Shown piece by piece: positions 1-5,414 of a DNA stretch of 5,414 nucleotides. This DNA comes from Helicobacteraceae bacterium. Its GTDB lineage: Bacteria > Campylobacterota > Campylobacteria > Campylobacterales > Sulfurimonadaceae. The notes under the pieces were generated by a model that was given only the letters and a program-made list of their open reading frames with translations, was not told the origin of the DNA and searched no databases. Positions within the stretch are counted from its first letter, which is position 1, and the number at the start of each line of letters is the position of its first letter. The translations under genes and the position numbers were made by a program. The stretch lies in contig JALSUN010000242.1 of assembly GCA_027061425.1 (NCBI GenBank), positions 1-5,414 on the forward strand. Reading direction: 5' to 3'.

Positions 1-1033
1 CTTGTATCACACTTCTAGGGTTTATAGGACGGTTGTTTTTGTAGAGTCCAAAGTGTAGGTGTGGACCAGAAGAGAGACCTGTCGTACCCACATATCCGAT
101 CACCTCACCTTTTTTCACCCGTTTACCACGATGCATTCCTGCCCTAAACTTCTTTTGATGCGCATAAAGTGTCATATAACCATCAGCATGACGAATTTTA
201 GTCAAGTTGCCATAACTGCGACTGCGACGCATCTCTATAATTACACCTGCCCCCGCAGCATGGATCTTGGTACCTCGTGGTACAGCATAATCTATACCCA
301 AGTGTGCTCTGTACTTATGAAGTACCGGATGCCAACGTCTTCTTGTAAAACCTGAACTGATCCGCGCACCATGCACAGGGTTACCCAGTAAAAAGCCCTC
401 GACCTGATGGCCTTTTGCATCATAGTATCGTTCGTCTGCACCCAAGTAGACACCGTGCCATTTTCCATGTAACTTAATCTTGGCAAGCTGTAGGCGTGGC
501 ATAGAAAAGCTCTTTCCAAAACGATATTTTTGATCATATATCATCACTAAAGGATCACCCTTTTGGACATGTAAAGAGAAGTTTATAGACTTTTTAAAAC
601 CATTGCTAAAGGCACTCCACGCTTTTCTTGAGTGGGTTACTTTTGCTATAGCAGAGGAGACATAAGTCTCTACTTTCGTAGCAAAAGCGATATGCTTGGT
701 GTTATAGATGATCGGTAGAGCTTCAAATACATAGGAGTTGTTTTTATCTTGATAAATATGGAGTTGAAGTTCATCATTAATGGGGATCATCACCTGTTCT
801 ATAGTGGTGTTAGCATCATTATGGAGTATCTGATATCCCACCCCACTGTAGATCTCTTCTGTCAAGATCCTGTCTTCACGATCTAGGTTCCAGTAGAGTT
901 TACGAGAAGGAAGGTCATGTTTGTTAAGAAAGCTAAGATAGGTCATCCCATTTTCCCAGCGAAGGTAATCCACTTTTGAAGCCATTAAGACAAGAGGAAG
1001 AAGTAGCAGTAAAACTAGACGTTTTATCATCAT
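1..1033 (-). CDS. csd3: Csd3/Pgp3-type M23 peptidoglycan DD-endopeptidase/carboxypeptidase, 3' end outside window
   Basis: The reverse strand reads open from ATG at 1033 through 344 codons to the left edge, with no stop in the window. A hydrophobic signal peptide (about 1-18, MMIKRL... ending LMA) implies export to the periplasm. About residues 20-215 match, as I remember it, the two N-terminal domains of H. pylori Csd3 (for example LYWNL, IPINDELQLHIY, YYDAKG, GFLL). About 216-340 form the LytM/M23 zinc peptidase domain. Its zinc ligands are predicted as H244 and D248 (HLGID) and H327 (HLHF), and its catalytic histidines as H292 (YAH) and H325. Csd3 trims and cleaves peptidoglycan crosslinks and helps set helical cell shape. 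In Csd3 a domain-1 glutamate caps the zinc, so the enzyme is made latent; E60 (or E59) is the likely counterpart. Perhaps 40-60 C-terminal residues are missing. Two adjacent ATG codons (1033 and 1030) compete as start. Family certain; Csd3 orthology likely. Confidence 0.9.
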   Translation of the reverse strand, partial: MMIKRLVLLLLLPLVLMASKVDYLRWENGMTYLSFLNKHDLPSRKLYWNLDREDRILTEEIYSGVGYQILHNDANTTIEQVMIPINDELQLHIYQDKNNSYVFEALPIIYNTKHIAFATKVETYVSSAIAKVTHSRKAWSAFSNGFKKSINFSLHVQKGDPLVMIYDQKYRFGKSFSMPRLQLAKIKLHGKWHGVYLGADERYYDAKGHQVEGFLLGNPVHGARISSGFTRRRWHPVLHKYRAHLGIDYAVPRGTKIHAAGAGVIIEMRRSRSYGNLTKIRHADGYMTLYAHQKKFRAGMHRGKRVKKGEVIGYVGTTGLSSGPHLHFGLYKNNRPINPRSVIQ

Positions 1034-1037
1034 ATTA

Positions 1038-1043
1038 CCCCTT
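1038..1043 (-). promoter_or_regulatory. Ribosome binding site of the csd3-like gene
   Basis: On the minus strand AAGGGG lies 4 bases before the ATG at 1033 and 7 bases before the ATG at 1030. The longer spacing is more usual, so translation may start at the second methionine; the protein would differ by one residue. Confidence 0.7.
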
Positions 1044-1057
1044 CATAATTTTTTGAA

Positions 1058-1063
1058 ATAGTA
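1058..1063 (-). promoter_or_regulatory. Candidate -10 box for the leftward csd3-like gene
   Basis: Minus-strand TACTAT lies about 25 bases before the start codon and would place transcription start a few bases ahead of the ribosome binding site. No convincing -35 is seen. In Campylobacterota the -35 is often poorly conserved, so its absence does not rule the site out. TAAAAT and TATGTT further upstream are competing candidates. Weak. Confidence 0.25.
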
Positions 1064-1091
1064 ACGAAATTTTACTTATCATGAGCTAACA

Positions 1092-1110
1092 TAAGCCTAT
1101 TTCAGGCGTT
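1092..1110. promoter_or_regulatory. Short inverted repeat in the divergent intergenic region
   Basis: TAAGCCT, then a 5-base centre ATTTC, then AGGCGTTA form an imperfect palindrome. The GCCT/AGGC arms (1095-1098 and 1104-1107) are perfect and the outer TAA/TTA pairs with one bulged G. It sits near the middle of the 171-bp divergent region, upstream of both candidate -10 boxes, where a regulator of both directions could bind. Short arms make chance occurrence quite possible. Confidence 0.25.
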
Positions 1111-1168
1111 ACAAGAGATAAAAAACTTAAATTTTTCGCCCTAAACCCTCAGCTTAAACAAACTCCGA

Positions 1169-1174
1169 TATAAT
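1169..1174 (+). promoter_or_regulatory. Probable -10 promoter element for the rightward gene cluster
   Basis: A perfect TATAAT lies 30 bases before the GTG start at 1205, giving a leader of about 25 bases that contains the GGAG ribosome binding site. No -35 hexamer is visible at 16-18 bases upstream; there is only AT-rich sequence with a T run (1132-1136), as is common for the housekeeping sigma factor of Campylobacter and Helicobacter. It probably drives the PgbA-like gene and glcD, and possibly yihY. Confidence 0.55.
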
Positions 1175-1194
1175 CTCTTTTATATTATTTTTAC

Positions 1195-1198
1195 GGAG
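1195..1198 (+). promoter_or_regulatory. Ribosome binding site that fixes the GTG start of the PgbA-like gene
   Basis: GGAG is followed by a 6-base spacer and GTG at 1205. The protein from this GTG begins with a complete signal peptide (MPKFLLLF), and the next in-frame methionine is far into the mature domain, so the non-ATG start is well supported. Confidence 0.75.
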
Positions 1199-1204
1199 CA
1201 TTTA

Positions 1205-2011
1205 GTGCCAAAATTTCTACTCCTCTTTCTATTACCCTTTGCCCTCTTGGCAGGTGAGTTGCACCTACGTGTCGAAAGTGTTAATGAAGACGCAACAGAG
1301 GCGACAGTCAAAGTACACCAAATAGCCAAGGGTGTACACGGTTTTGTTGTCCGACACTTTACAAAAGAGAACAGCATCATCATTGCCAACCTCTATGTTG
1401 CAGACTATAACGCCTCTACTCAGACAGCAACACTTGCCCTTACCGAGTACACTGGACTTAAACAGAACTCTCTGCCTAATGGAAACTGGAAGGTCGAACG
1501 TGGAGATGAAGTCATCTTGGCCTTTGCCTACTCTCGCGCTCTTTTGATCGCTCCAAGTGATGAGACCTACCATATCATTACCAAAAACATCCATGGTGTC
1601 TCATGGATCCACCCGGACAACTTTGCCACCTATCTCTCTTATAAAGCCCACCCCACACCTTTTAAAGAGGACATCACAGGCTACTGCAACATGGCAGAGA
1701 TAGGGCTTTTATATTTTTACATTAACAATACCCTCTTTACCACAGACTGTCAGACCATGGCCCTTATCCAGATTACTCCGGTTAAACTCGACACTGGTAC
1801 TCAAAAATTACCTTTTTATTCCCGTGTTGAAGAGATCGCCACGTCTTGGTGGGTTTGGGGAGCAGCAAGTCGTCCTTTAGAAGCTTATGCGCCACACTAC
1901 CTTGAGTTGTTAGTTGAATATAATCCAGACTCTCAACTGCTCTATCACTACATTAACAACTTAACAACAGAAGAAAAAAACCTAGTCGATGCATTCGACA
2001 TTAAGGAGTAA
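1205..2011 (+). CDS. Secreted PgbA N-terminal-domain family protein (PGBA_N-like), no C-terminal tail
   Basis: This 268-residue exported protein has a signal peptide at 1-16 (MPKFLLLF... ending ALLA, cut before G17). The mature part is mostly beta-rich to about residue 130. It is followed by segments I associate with the N-terminal domain of H. pylori plasminogen-binding proteins PgbA/PgbB: IHPDNFATYL, AHPTPFKED, C161 in GYC, a second cysteine at C182, and LPFYSRVEEI at about 202-211. C161 and C182 could form a disulfide or bind a ligand. H. pylori PgbA and PgbB are much longer, with a charged C-terminal region and a terminal lysine linked to plasminogen binding. This protein stops after the conserved domain and ends in Glu, so plasminogen binding is not expected. 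Its core role is unknown. The gene starts with GTG, is divergent from the csd3-like hydrolase, and is followed two bases later by glcD. Family assignment is from recalled motifs and gene order. Confidence 0.75.
   Translation: MPKFLLLFLLPFALLAGELHLRVESVNEDATEATVKVHQIAKGVHGFVVRHFTKENSIIIANLYVADYNASTQTATLALTEYTGLKQNSLPNGNWKVERGDEVILAFAYSRALLIAPSDETYHIITKNIHGVSWIHPDNFATYLSYKAHPTPFKEDITGYCNMAEIGLLYFYINNTLFTTDCQTMALIQITPVKLDTGTQKLPFYSRVEEIATSWWVWGAASRPLEAYAPHYLELLVEYNPDSQLLYHYINNLTTEEKNLVDAFDIKE
2003..2008 (+). promoter_or_regulatory. Ribosome binding site of glcD inside the end of the upstream gene
   Basis: AAGGAG, a near-ideal Shine-Dalgarno sequence, occupies the last two sense codons (Lys-Glu) of the PgbA-like gene and lies 5 bases before the ATG at 2014. 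The upstream stop codon falls within the spacer. This layout favours translational coupling of the two genes. Confidence 0.8.
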
Positions 2012-2013
2012 CC

Positions 2014-3399
2014 ATGTTAGACCATTCCCATATATACTTTTTTGAAAACCTCTTGGAGAAAGAAAATGTTTACAGCGACAAAGCCCACTTGTTGGCCTAC
2101 TCGTATGATGCCACCCGTGCCCACTTCGAACCTGATGCTGTACTCTTTCCACGTCATGAAGATGATGTCAGTGCCATCTTAAAGTACTGCAACGAGCACA
2201 AGATCGTCTTGGTACCTCGTGGTGCAGGTTCAGGCTTTACAGGGGGTGCCCTTCCAAGTAATGGAGGCATTGTCTTGGCTTTTGAAAAACATATGAATAA
2301 GATCTTAGAGATCGACATGGAGAACATGGTGGCCATCGTACAACCCGGTGTCATCAACATGGACCTTCAAAAAGCTGTTGAGGAGGTAGGACTCTTCTAT
2401 CCACCAGATCCTGCCAGTCAAAACTACTCTACCATCGGTGGTAATGTCAATGAAAATGCTGGAGGTATGCGCGCTGCCAAATATGGCATCACTAAAGATT
2501 ATGTCATGGCCATCCGCGCTGTCTTACCTAATGGTGACATCATTAAAGCTGGAAAACGTACCATTAAAGATGTGGCAGGCTATAACATCGCGGGTATCTT
2601 AATCGCTTCAGAGGGAACACTTGCTGTGACCACTGAAGTGACCATGAAACTGCTCTCAAAACCTAAAATGACCAAAACGGCCATGGGTATTTTTGACACC
2701 GTAAACTCTGCTATGGAAGCCGTATATAAGACTATGGCGTCAGGCGTCACCCCTGTTGCTATGGAATTTTTGGACAACAAGACCATACGTGCAGTAGAGC
2801 AGACCTACAACAAGGGACTGCCAGTAGATGCCGGTGCTATTTTAGTAACCGATGTTGATGGCAACTTAGAAGGTGATCTGGACTTTCAACTCTCACAGAT
2901 AGAAAAAGTGTTTAGAGAAAATGGATGTAGCAGTTTTCAGATCGCCCAAAACGAAGAGGAGGCAGCAGACCTCTGGTTCGCCCGTCGTCGTGCTTCACAG
3001 TGTCTCTCTATCTATGGCTCTAAAAAGATTAACGAAGATGTTACAGTACCTCGTGCCGTACTTCCCCAACTTCTCAAAGAGTTCAACAAGATCGCTGAAA
3101 AGTATGAGATCAATATCCCCTGCTTTGGTCACACTGGAGATGGAAATGTTCACACCAATGTGATGGTGGATGGTAAAGACCCTGAACAAGTCGAGATAGG
3201 CTATGCGGCTATCAAAGAGGTCTTTCAAGCGACTATAGACCTTGGTGGTACCCTTAGTGGTGAACATGGCATCGGCATCGCAAAAGCACCTTATATGCGT
3301 ATGGCTTTTACAGATGAAGAGATGAACCTTTTTCAGACCATTAAAAATGCATTTGACCCGAATAACATCTTAAATCCTAATAAAATGGGACTACTATAA
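2014..3399 (+). CDS. glcD: GlcD-like FAD-dependent D-2-hydroxyacid dehydrogenase (FAD_binding_4 plus FAD-oxidase C domain)
   Basis: A 461-residue soluble flavoenzyme of the vanillyl-alcohol oxidase fold, full length for the GlcD/D-lactate dehydrogenase group. The FAD domain (about 35-215) shows the phosphate-binding loop PRGAGSGFTGGA (68-79), the PPDPAS...GGNVNENAGG stretch (130-151) and DVAGYNIAG...SEGT (186-202). The C-terminal domain carries EDVTVP (341-346), the metal-binding HTGDGNVH (H373, H380) and GEHGIG (E417 as third ligand, H418 as probable catalytic base). It is predicted to oxidise a D-2-hydroxyacid such as glycolate, D-lactate or D-2-hydroxyglutarate and to reduce an electron carrier. 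No GlcE or iron-sulfur GlcF partner is in the window, so glycolate oxidase activity cannot be assumed; orphan GlcD proteins often act on other substrates. It is co-transcribed with the upstream secreted-protein gene (2-bp gap). Homologues by recall: HP0509 and Cj1213c. Fold and cofactor are secure; substrate is not. Confidence 0.9.
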   Translation: MLDHSHIYFFENLLEKENVYSDKAHLLAYSYDATRAHFEPDAVLFPRHEDDVSAILKYCNEHKIVLVPRGAGSGFTGGALPSNGGIVLAFEKHMNKILEIDMENMVAIVQPGVINMDLQKAVEEVGLFYPPDPASQNYSTIGGNVNENAGGMRAAKYGITKDYVMAIRAVLPNGDIIKAGKRTIKDVAGYNIAGILIASEGTLAVTTEVTMKLLSKPKMTKTAMGIFDTVNSAMEAVYKTMASGVTPVAMEFLDNKTIRAVEQTYNKGLPVDAGAILVTDVDGNLEGDLDFQLSQIEKVFRENGCSSFQIAQNEEEAADLWFARRRASQCLSIYGSKKINEDVTVPRAVLPQLLKEFNKIAEKYEINIPCFGHTGDGNVHTNVMVDGKDPEQVEIGYAAIKEVFQATIDLGGTLSGEHGIGIAKAPYMRMAFTDEEMNLFQTIKNAFDPNNILNPNKMGLL

Positions 3400-3405
3400 T
3401 TTTAC

Positions 3406-3434
3406 GCCTTGTGTTCTAAACCTCAGCACAAGGC
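3406..3434 (+). terminator. Stem-loop between glcD and yihY (weak terminator, attenuator or processing site)
   Basis: GCCTTGTG (3406-3413) and CACAAGGC (3427-3434) form a perfect 8-bp stem, extendable by a G-U and a U-A pair to 10 bp with a 9-base loop. It begins 7 bases after the glcD stop. The bases that follow (ataaatgacta) are not a U tract, so it is not a classic intrinsic terminator. It may instead protect the glcD mRNA end, lower read-through, or influence translation of yihY, which starts 22 bases after the stem. Confidence 0.4.
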
Positions 3435-3455
3435 ATAAATGACTAAAATAATGCT

Positions 3456-4340
3456 ATGAAACTTTTTCCCGTCATACAGAGAAAACTCAAACATCATCAC
3501 TATTTTCGTCACATCCGTTTTTTTATTTTAAACCTCTTTGACGAAGAGTTGACTTACTTTGCTTCCAGTCTTAGTTTTTACACTATTTCTACGATTATTC
3601 CCATCTTTTTTATTATGTTTTCACTGATCCCAAAACTTAAGCAGTTTGATGAACATTATGTCACTCTTAAAAAGTTTCTTATTGAGCACCTTCTCCCTGT
3701 TCAAACAGATGTCATCACCTCTTACATAGACTCTTTTATAGCTAATGCCACACAGTTAAGCTTGCTCTCTCTTAGCTTCACAGTCATCGTTTCTATGCTA
3801 TTTTTCATCAACTTCTCCTATGTCATTAACAGTATATTTAAGGCAAAAGATCCGGGTATCATTAAAACGGTACTCACCTATTTTCTTCTTATTATTTTTC
3901 TGCCTCTAGGATTGGCACTCTCATTCTATCTCACCTCAAATGTCTATCAATTCTTTGACCACTATGTTTATGATACAGGACTAGAGATCTCTAAACTCAC
4001 TCCTTTTATCCTTGAGTGGGGTCTCTTTTTTCTGATCTATAAATTTGCACCCAATGTCTTTGTTCATTATAAGGCTGCCGCTATCAGTGCTTTTATTGCG
4101 ATGATAATTTGGGGGGCAGCAAAAGCACTCTTTGTCCACTATGTATTTTTAGCCAAAACAACCAGTACTATCTACGGGCCTTTTGCCATCACCATCTTTT
4201 TTCTGACGTGGATCTATCTTTCATGGGTTATATTTGTCTATGGCCTACGTCTGTGCTACCTCATAAATCGCAGTTATGGATACTCCAAAAGCCACCACCG
4301 TAAAAAACCAAAAAATCCATCGATGATAAAAGGCGCTTAA
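3456..4340 (+). CDS. yihY: YihY/BrkB family inner-membrane protein (often misnamed ribonuclease BN)
   Basis: A 294-residue polytopic membrane protein of usual YihY/BrkB length. After a basic N-terminal helix come the family signature ELTYFASSLSFYTISTIIP (31-49) and about six hydrophobic segments: 41-58, 103-125, 138-160, 183-198, 207-230 and 243-268. The conserved end region holds TSTIYGPFAI (236-245) and FLTWIYLSWVIFVYG (249-263). The C-terminus (271-294) is a basic, hydrophilic tail (NRSYGYSKSHHRKKP). The family's function is unsettled; the RNase BN name came from a wrong gene assignment in E. coli, whose real RNase BN is the RNase Z homologue. There is no Shine-Dalgarno sequence close to the ATG, and an in-frame stop (3444-3446) three codons upstream excludes any longer start. 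The last 96 bases overlap the convergent comEC gene. Homologue by recall: Cj1212c. Confidence 0.88.
   Translation: MKLFPVIQRKLKHHHYFRHIRFFILNLFDEELTYFASSLSFYTISTIIPIFFIMFSLIPKLKQFDEHYVTLKKFLIEHLLPVQTDVITSYIDSFIANATQLSLLSLSFTVIVSMLFFINFSYVINSIFKAKDPGIIKTVLTYFLLIIFLPLGLALSFYLTSNVYQFFDHYVYDTGLEISKLTPFILEWGLFFLIYKFAPNVFVHYKAAAISAFIAMIIWGAAKALFVHYVFLAKTTSTIYGPFAITIFFLTWIYLSWVIFVYGLRLCYLINRSYGYSKSHHRKKPKNPSMIKGA
4245..4340. other. Convergent 96-bp coding overlap of yihY and comEC, codon in register with codon
   Basis: yihY ends at 4340 and comEC (opposite strand) ends at 4245. The overlap is exactly 32 codons and the two frames are in register: comEC's TAG pairs with the yihY Leu264 codon CTA, and yihY's TAA pairs with a comEC Leu codon TTA. 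Middle codon bases therefore pair with each other, so the hydrophobic last helix of ComEC (T-rich middle bases) lies opposite the hydrophilic tail of YihY (A-rich middle bases). No terminator with a U tract separates the genes, so their mRNAs must overlap at the 3' ends. Confidence 0.9.
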
Positions 4341-5414
4341 TGCTAAGAAGCCATAGGGAAAAAGCCAGTAAGGTGACCATGAAAGTAAAATTATAGGCAT
4401 TTCATAGTGTATAAAAGCCATCAGGAAACCATCGAACAAAGTACCTATACCAAGTAAATGGATAAAAAGTGCTAACGGATAAAAGATAGTGAAGAGAATG
4501 CTCCAGATGGTAGAGAGCGGATGTAAAAGGCTGTAGTTACCAAACACTACTAAAGAGACAGGGGTCATCACGACATAGACCCAAAGAGGTACTAAGATAA
4601 AACTCACATATTTGGACTGTGTCTTATAGTAGTGTAGATATAAAAATATAGCATAAACACCACTCACAGAGAGCCAAAAACCTAAAGAAAACAAAAGTCT
4701 TGGCATGAGTGCAAGCAGTAAAACTACGGTGAGCACAAGGGTTTGCAAGGAGAGTACTTTTAAGCCTCTATCATGTAACAAGTACCCGACTAGTAACATA
4801 GCATATGCTCGAAGCAGTGAAGCAACATCACCTAAAAAATATAGGTAGATCCCCAATATCGTAGCTGCAATGATAAAAAGGTCTCTACTACGATGACGAT
4901 ATGGAAAATAGTACATTTGCAACTTGGTATAAGGGAAATATAACAACCCTATAATAACAAAGGTCAAAACCCCCAAATGAAAACCGCTTATAGCCAAAAG
5001 GTGAGACACCCCCAATCTAGAGAACTGCTCTTGCAGGGCATTACTCAATGGCAAGGCTAAAAAGAGCGCCCCATAAAGTTGTGACACCTCATCATCTTGA
5101 TGGATTTCGCCCAAGACATCACCCAGTCTAAAAGCATCGCTTTTTACTCGAGAGACACTTATAACCTTCCCCTTAACAGCAAACCCTTTCATATACTCAA
5201 AAAAACTCACATACTTAGTAAGCAACCACACTTTAGCCCTATATCCCGCCAACACTTTCAAAGGCGCCGTAGAAGTCATATAAAACTTCGCCCCATCATC
5301 GGTGACAAGCTTCAACACTTCATACCGCTCACCCCCTTGAACCTTCTCATAATGCTTTAAAACAGAGACCTCAACCACAGCATCATCAAAGGCAGTCAAT
5401 TTTGAAAAATGGTA
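4245..5414 (-). CDS. comEC: ComEC/Rec2 family DNA-uptake channel protein, 5' end outside window
   Basis: The reverse-strand frame is open from the right edge (5414) to TAG at 4247-4245, 389 codons. A TTG at 5399 is only the first possible start inside the window; the codons before it (YHFSK) stay open and fit the family, so the true start lies further right, probably some 30 residues away. Numbered from that TTG, residues 1-105 are the soluble N-terminal part. The competence domain follows, with HLLAISGFHLGVL (133-145), SLLRAYAML (194-202), FSLGFWLSVSG (237-247) and FGNYSLLHPLS (286-296), and several transmembrane helices. The last helix (about 360-378) is in the overlap with yihY. ComEC forms the inner-membrane channel that carries single-stranded transforming DNA into the cytoplasm. 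The C-terminal metallo-beta-lactamase domain found in many ComEC proteins is absent; I recall Campylobacterota versions being short like this (Cj1211). Confidence 0.9.
   Translation of the reverse strand, partial: YHFSKLTAFDDAVVEVSVLKHYEKVQGGERYEVLKLVTDDGAKFYMTSTAPLKVLAGYRAKVWLLTKYVSFFEYMKGFAVKGKVISVSRVKSDAFRLGDVLGEIHQDDEVSQLYGALFLALPLSNALQEQFSRLGVSHLLAISGFHLGVLTFVIIGLLYFPYTKLQMYYFPYRHRSRDLFIIAATILGIYLYFLGDVASLLRAYAMLLVGYLLHDRGLKVLSLQTLVLTVVLLLALMPRLLFSLGFWLSVSGVYAIFLYLHYYKTQSKYVSFILVPLWVYVVMTPVSLVVFGNYSLLHPLSTIWSILFTIFYPLALFIHLLGIGTLFDGFLMAFIHYEMPIILLSWSPYWLFPYGFLALSAFYHRWIFWFFTVVAFGVSITAIYEVAQT

Noticed and set aside
59..355. Open frame of 98 codons on the plus strand
   Set aside because: It is antisense to the zinc-peptidase domain of the csd3-like gene and has a composition typical of a shadow frame.
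292..537. Open frame of 81 codons on the minus strand
   Set aside because: It lies inside the csd3-like gene in another frame, has no family features, and the overlapping frame carries intact M23 motifs.
1180..1594. Minus-strand frames opposite the PgbA-like gene, and a plus-strand frame at 1332-1547
   Set aside because: They are short, overlap a better supported gene with signal peptide and ribosome binding site, and show no recognisable domain.
4332..4352. Imperfect hairpin GGC-G-CTTA-ATGC-TAAG-AA-GCC at the yihY stop as a terminator
   Set aside because: Stem segments are only 3 and 4 bp with a bulge, no U tract follows, and it lies within comEC coding sequence.
5097..5360. Plus-strand 87-codon frame opposite the ComEC N-terminal region
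   Set aside because: The opposite strand encodes conserved ComEC sequence; no ribosome binding site or domain supports this frame.
5397..5399. TTG as the true start codon of comEC
   Set aside because: The frame continues open upstream to the window edge with family-like residues, and no Shine-Dalgarno sequence precedes the TTG.
1..5414. Novel defence, phage, CRISPR or mobile system
   Set aside because: No repeats arranged as an array, no transposase or integrase, no abrupt change in composition and no unexplained large open frame; every gene fits a conserved Campylobacterota chromosomal family.

Overview
The window looks like a chromosomal segment of a Campylobacterota (epsilonproteobacterial) organism. 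It is moderately AT-rich, and all five of its genes belong to families whose closest versions I recall from Helicobacter, Campylobacter and the sulfur-oxidising Sulfurimonas/Sulfurovum group. Gene order supports this. From memory, Campylobacter jejuni has the same five genes in the same relative orientations (Cj1215 M23 peptidase, Cj1214c exported protein, Cj1213c glcD, Cj1212c rbn/yihY, Cj1211 comEC). H. pylori keeps part of the block (HP0506 csd3, HP0508 pgbA, HP0509 glcD). The C-terminal regions of the PgbA-like and ComEC proteins resemble reduced, free-living versions rather than the H. pylori pathogen forms. The genus cannot be fixed from this sequence alone.

Layout: 1-1033 (minus) is a Csd3/Pgp3-type M23 peptidoglycan hydrolase whose 3' end runs off the left edge. 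1034-1204 is a divergent promoter region with a clear TATAAT box for the rightward genes and a small palindrome. 1205-2011 (plus) encodes a secreted protein of the PgbA N-terminal-domain family. 2014-3399 (plus) encodes a GlcD-like FAD-dependent 2-hydroxyacid dehydrogenase, two bases downstream, with its ribosome binding site inside the end of the previous gene. 3400-3455 holds a strong stem-loop. 3456-4340 (plus) is a YihY/BrkB inner-membrane protein. 4245 to the right edge (minus) is a ComEC/Rec2 DNA-uptake channel whose 5' end lies outside the window. It converges on the YihY gene and overlaps it by 96 bp.

Functional picture: the two divergent genes both make Sec-exported envelope proteins, one of them a cell-shape peptidoglycan endo/carboxypeptidase. 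GlcD is a soluble flavoenzyme that probably passes electrons from a D-2-hydroxyacid to the respiratory chain. YihY has no secure function. ComEC is the inner-membrane channel for transforming DNA. No mobile element, CRISPR array, tRNA or rRNA was seen, and apart from the short intergenic stretches the window is fully coding. The most unusual structures are the codon-register antisense overlap of yihY and comEC, and the conserved pairing of a tail-less PgbA-type protein with a Csd3 hydrolase.
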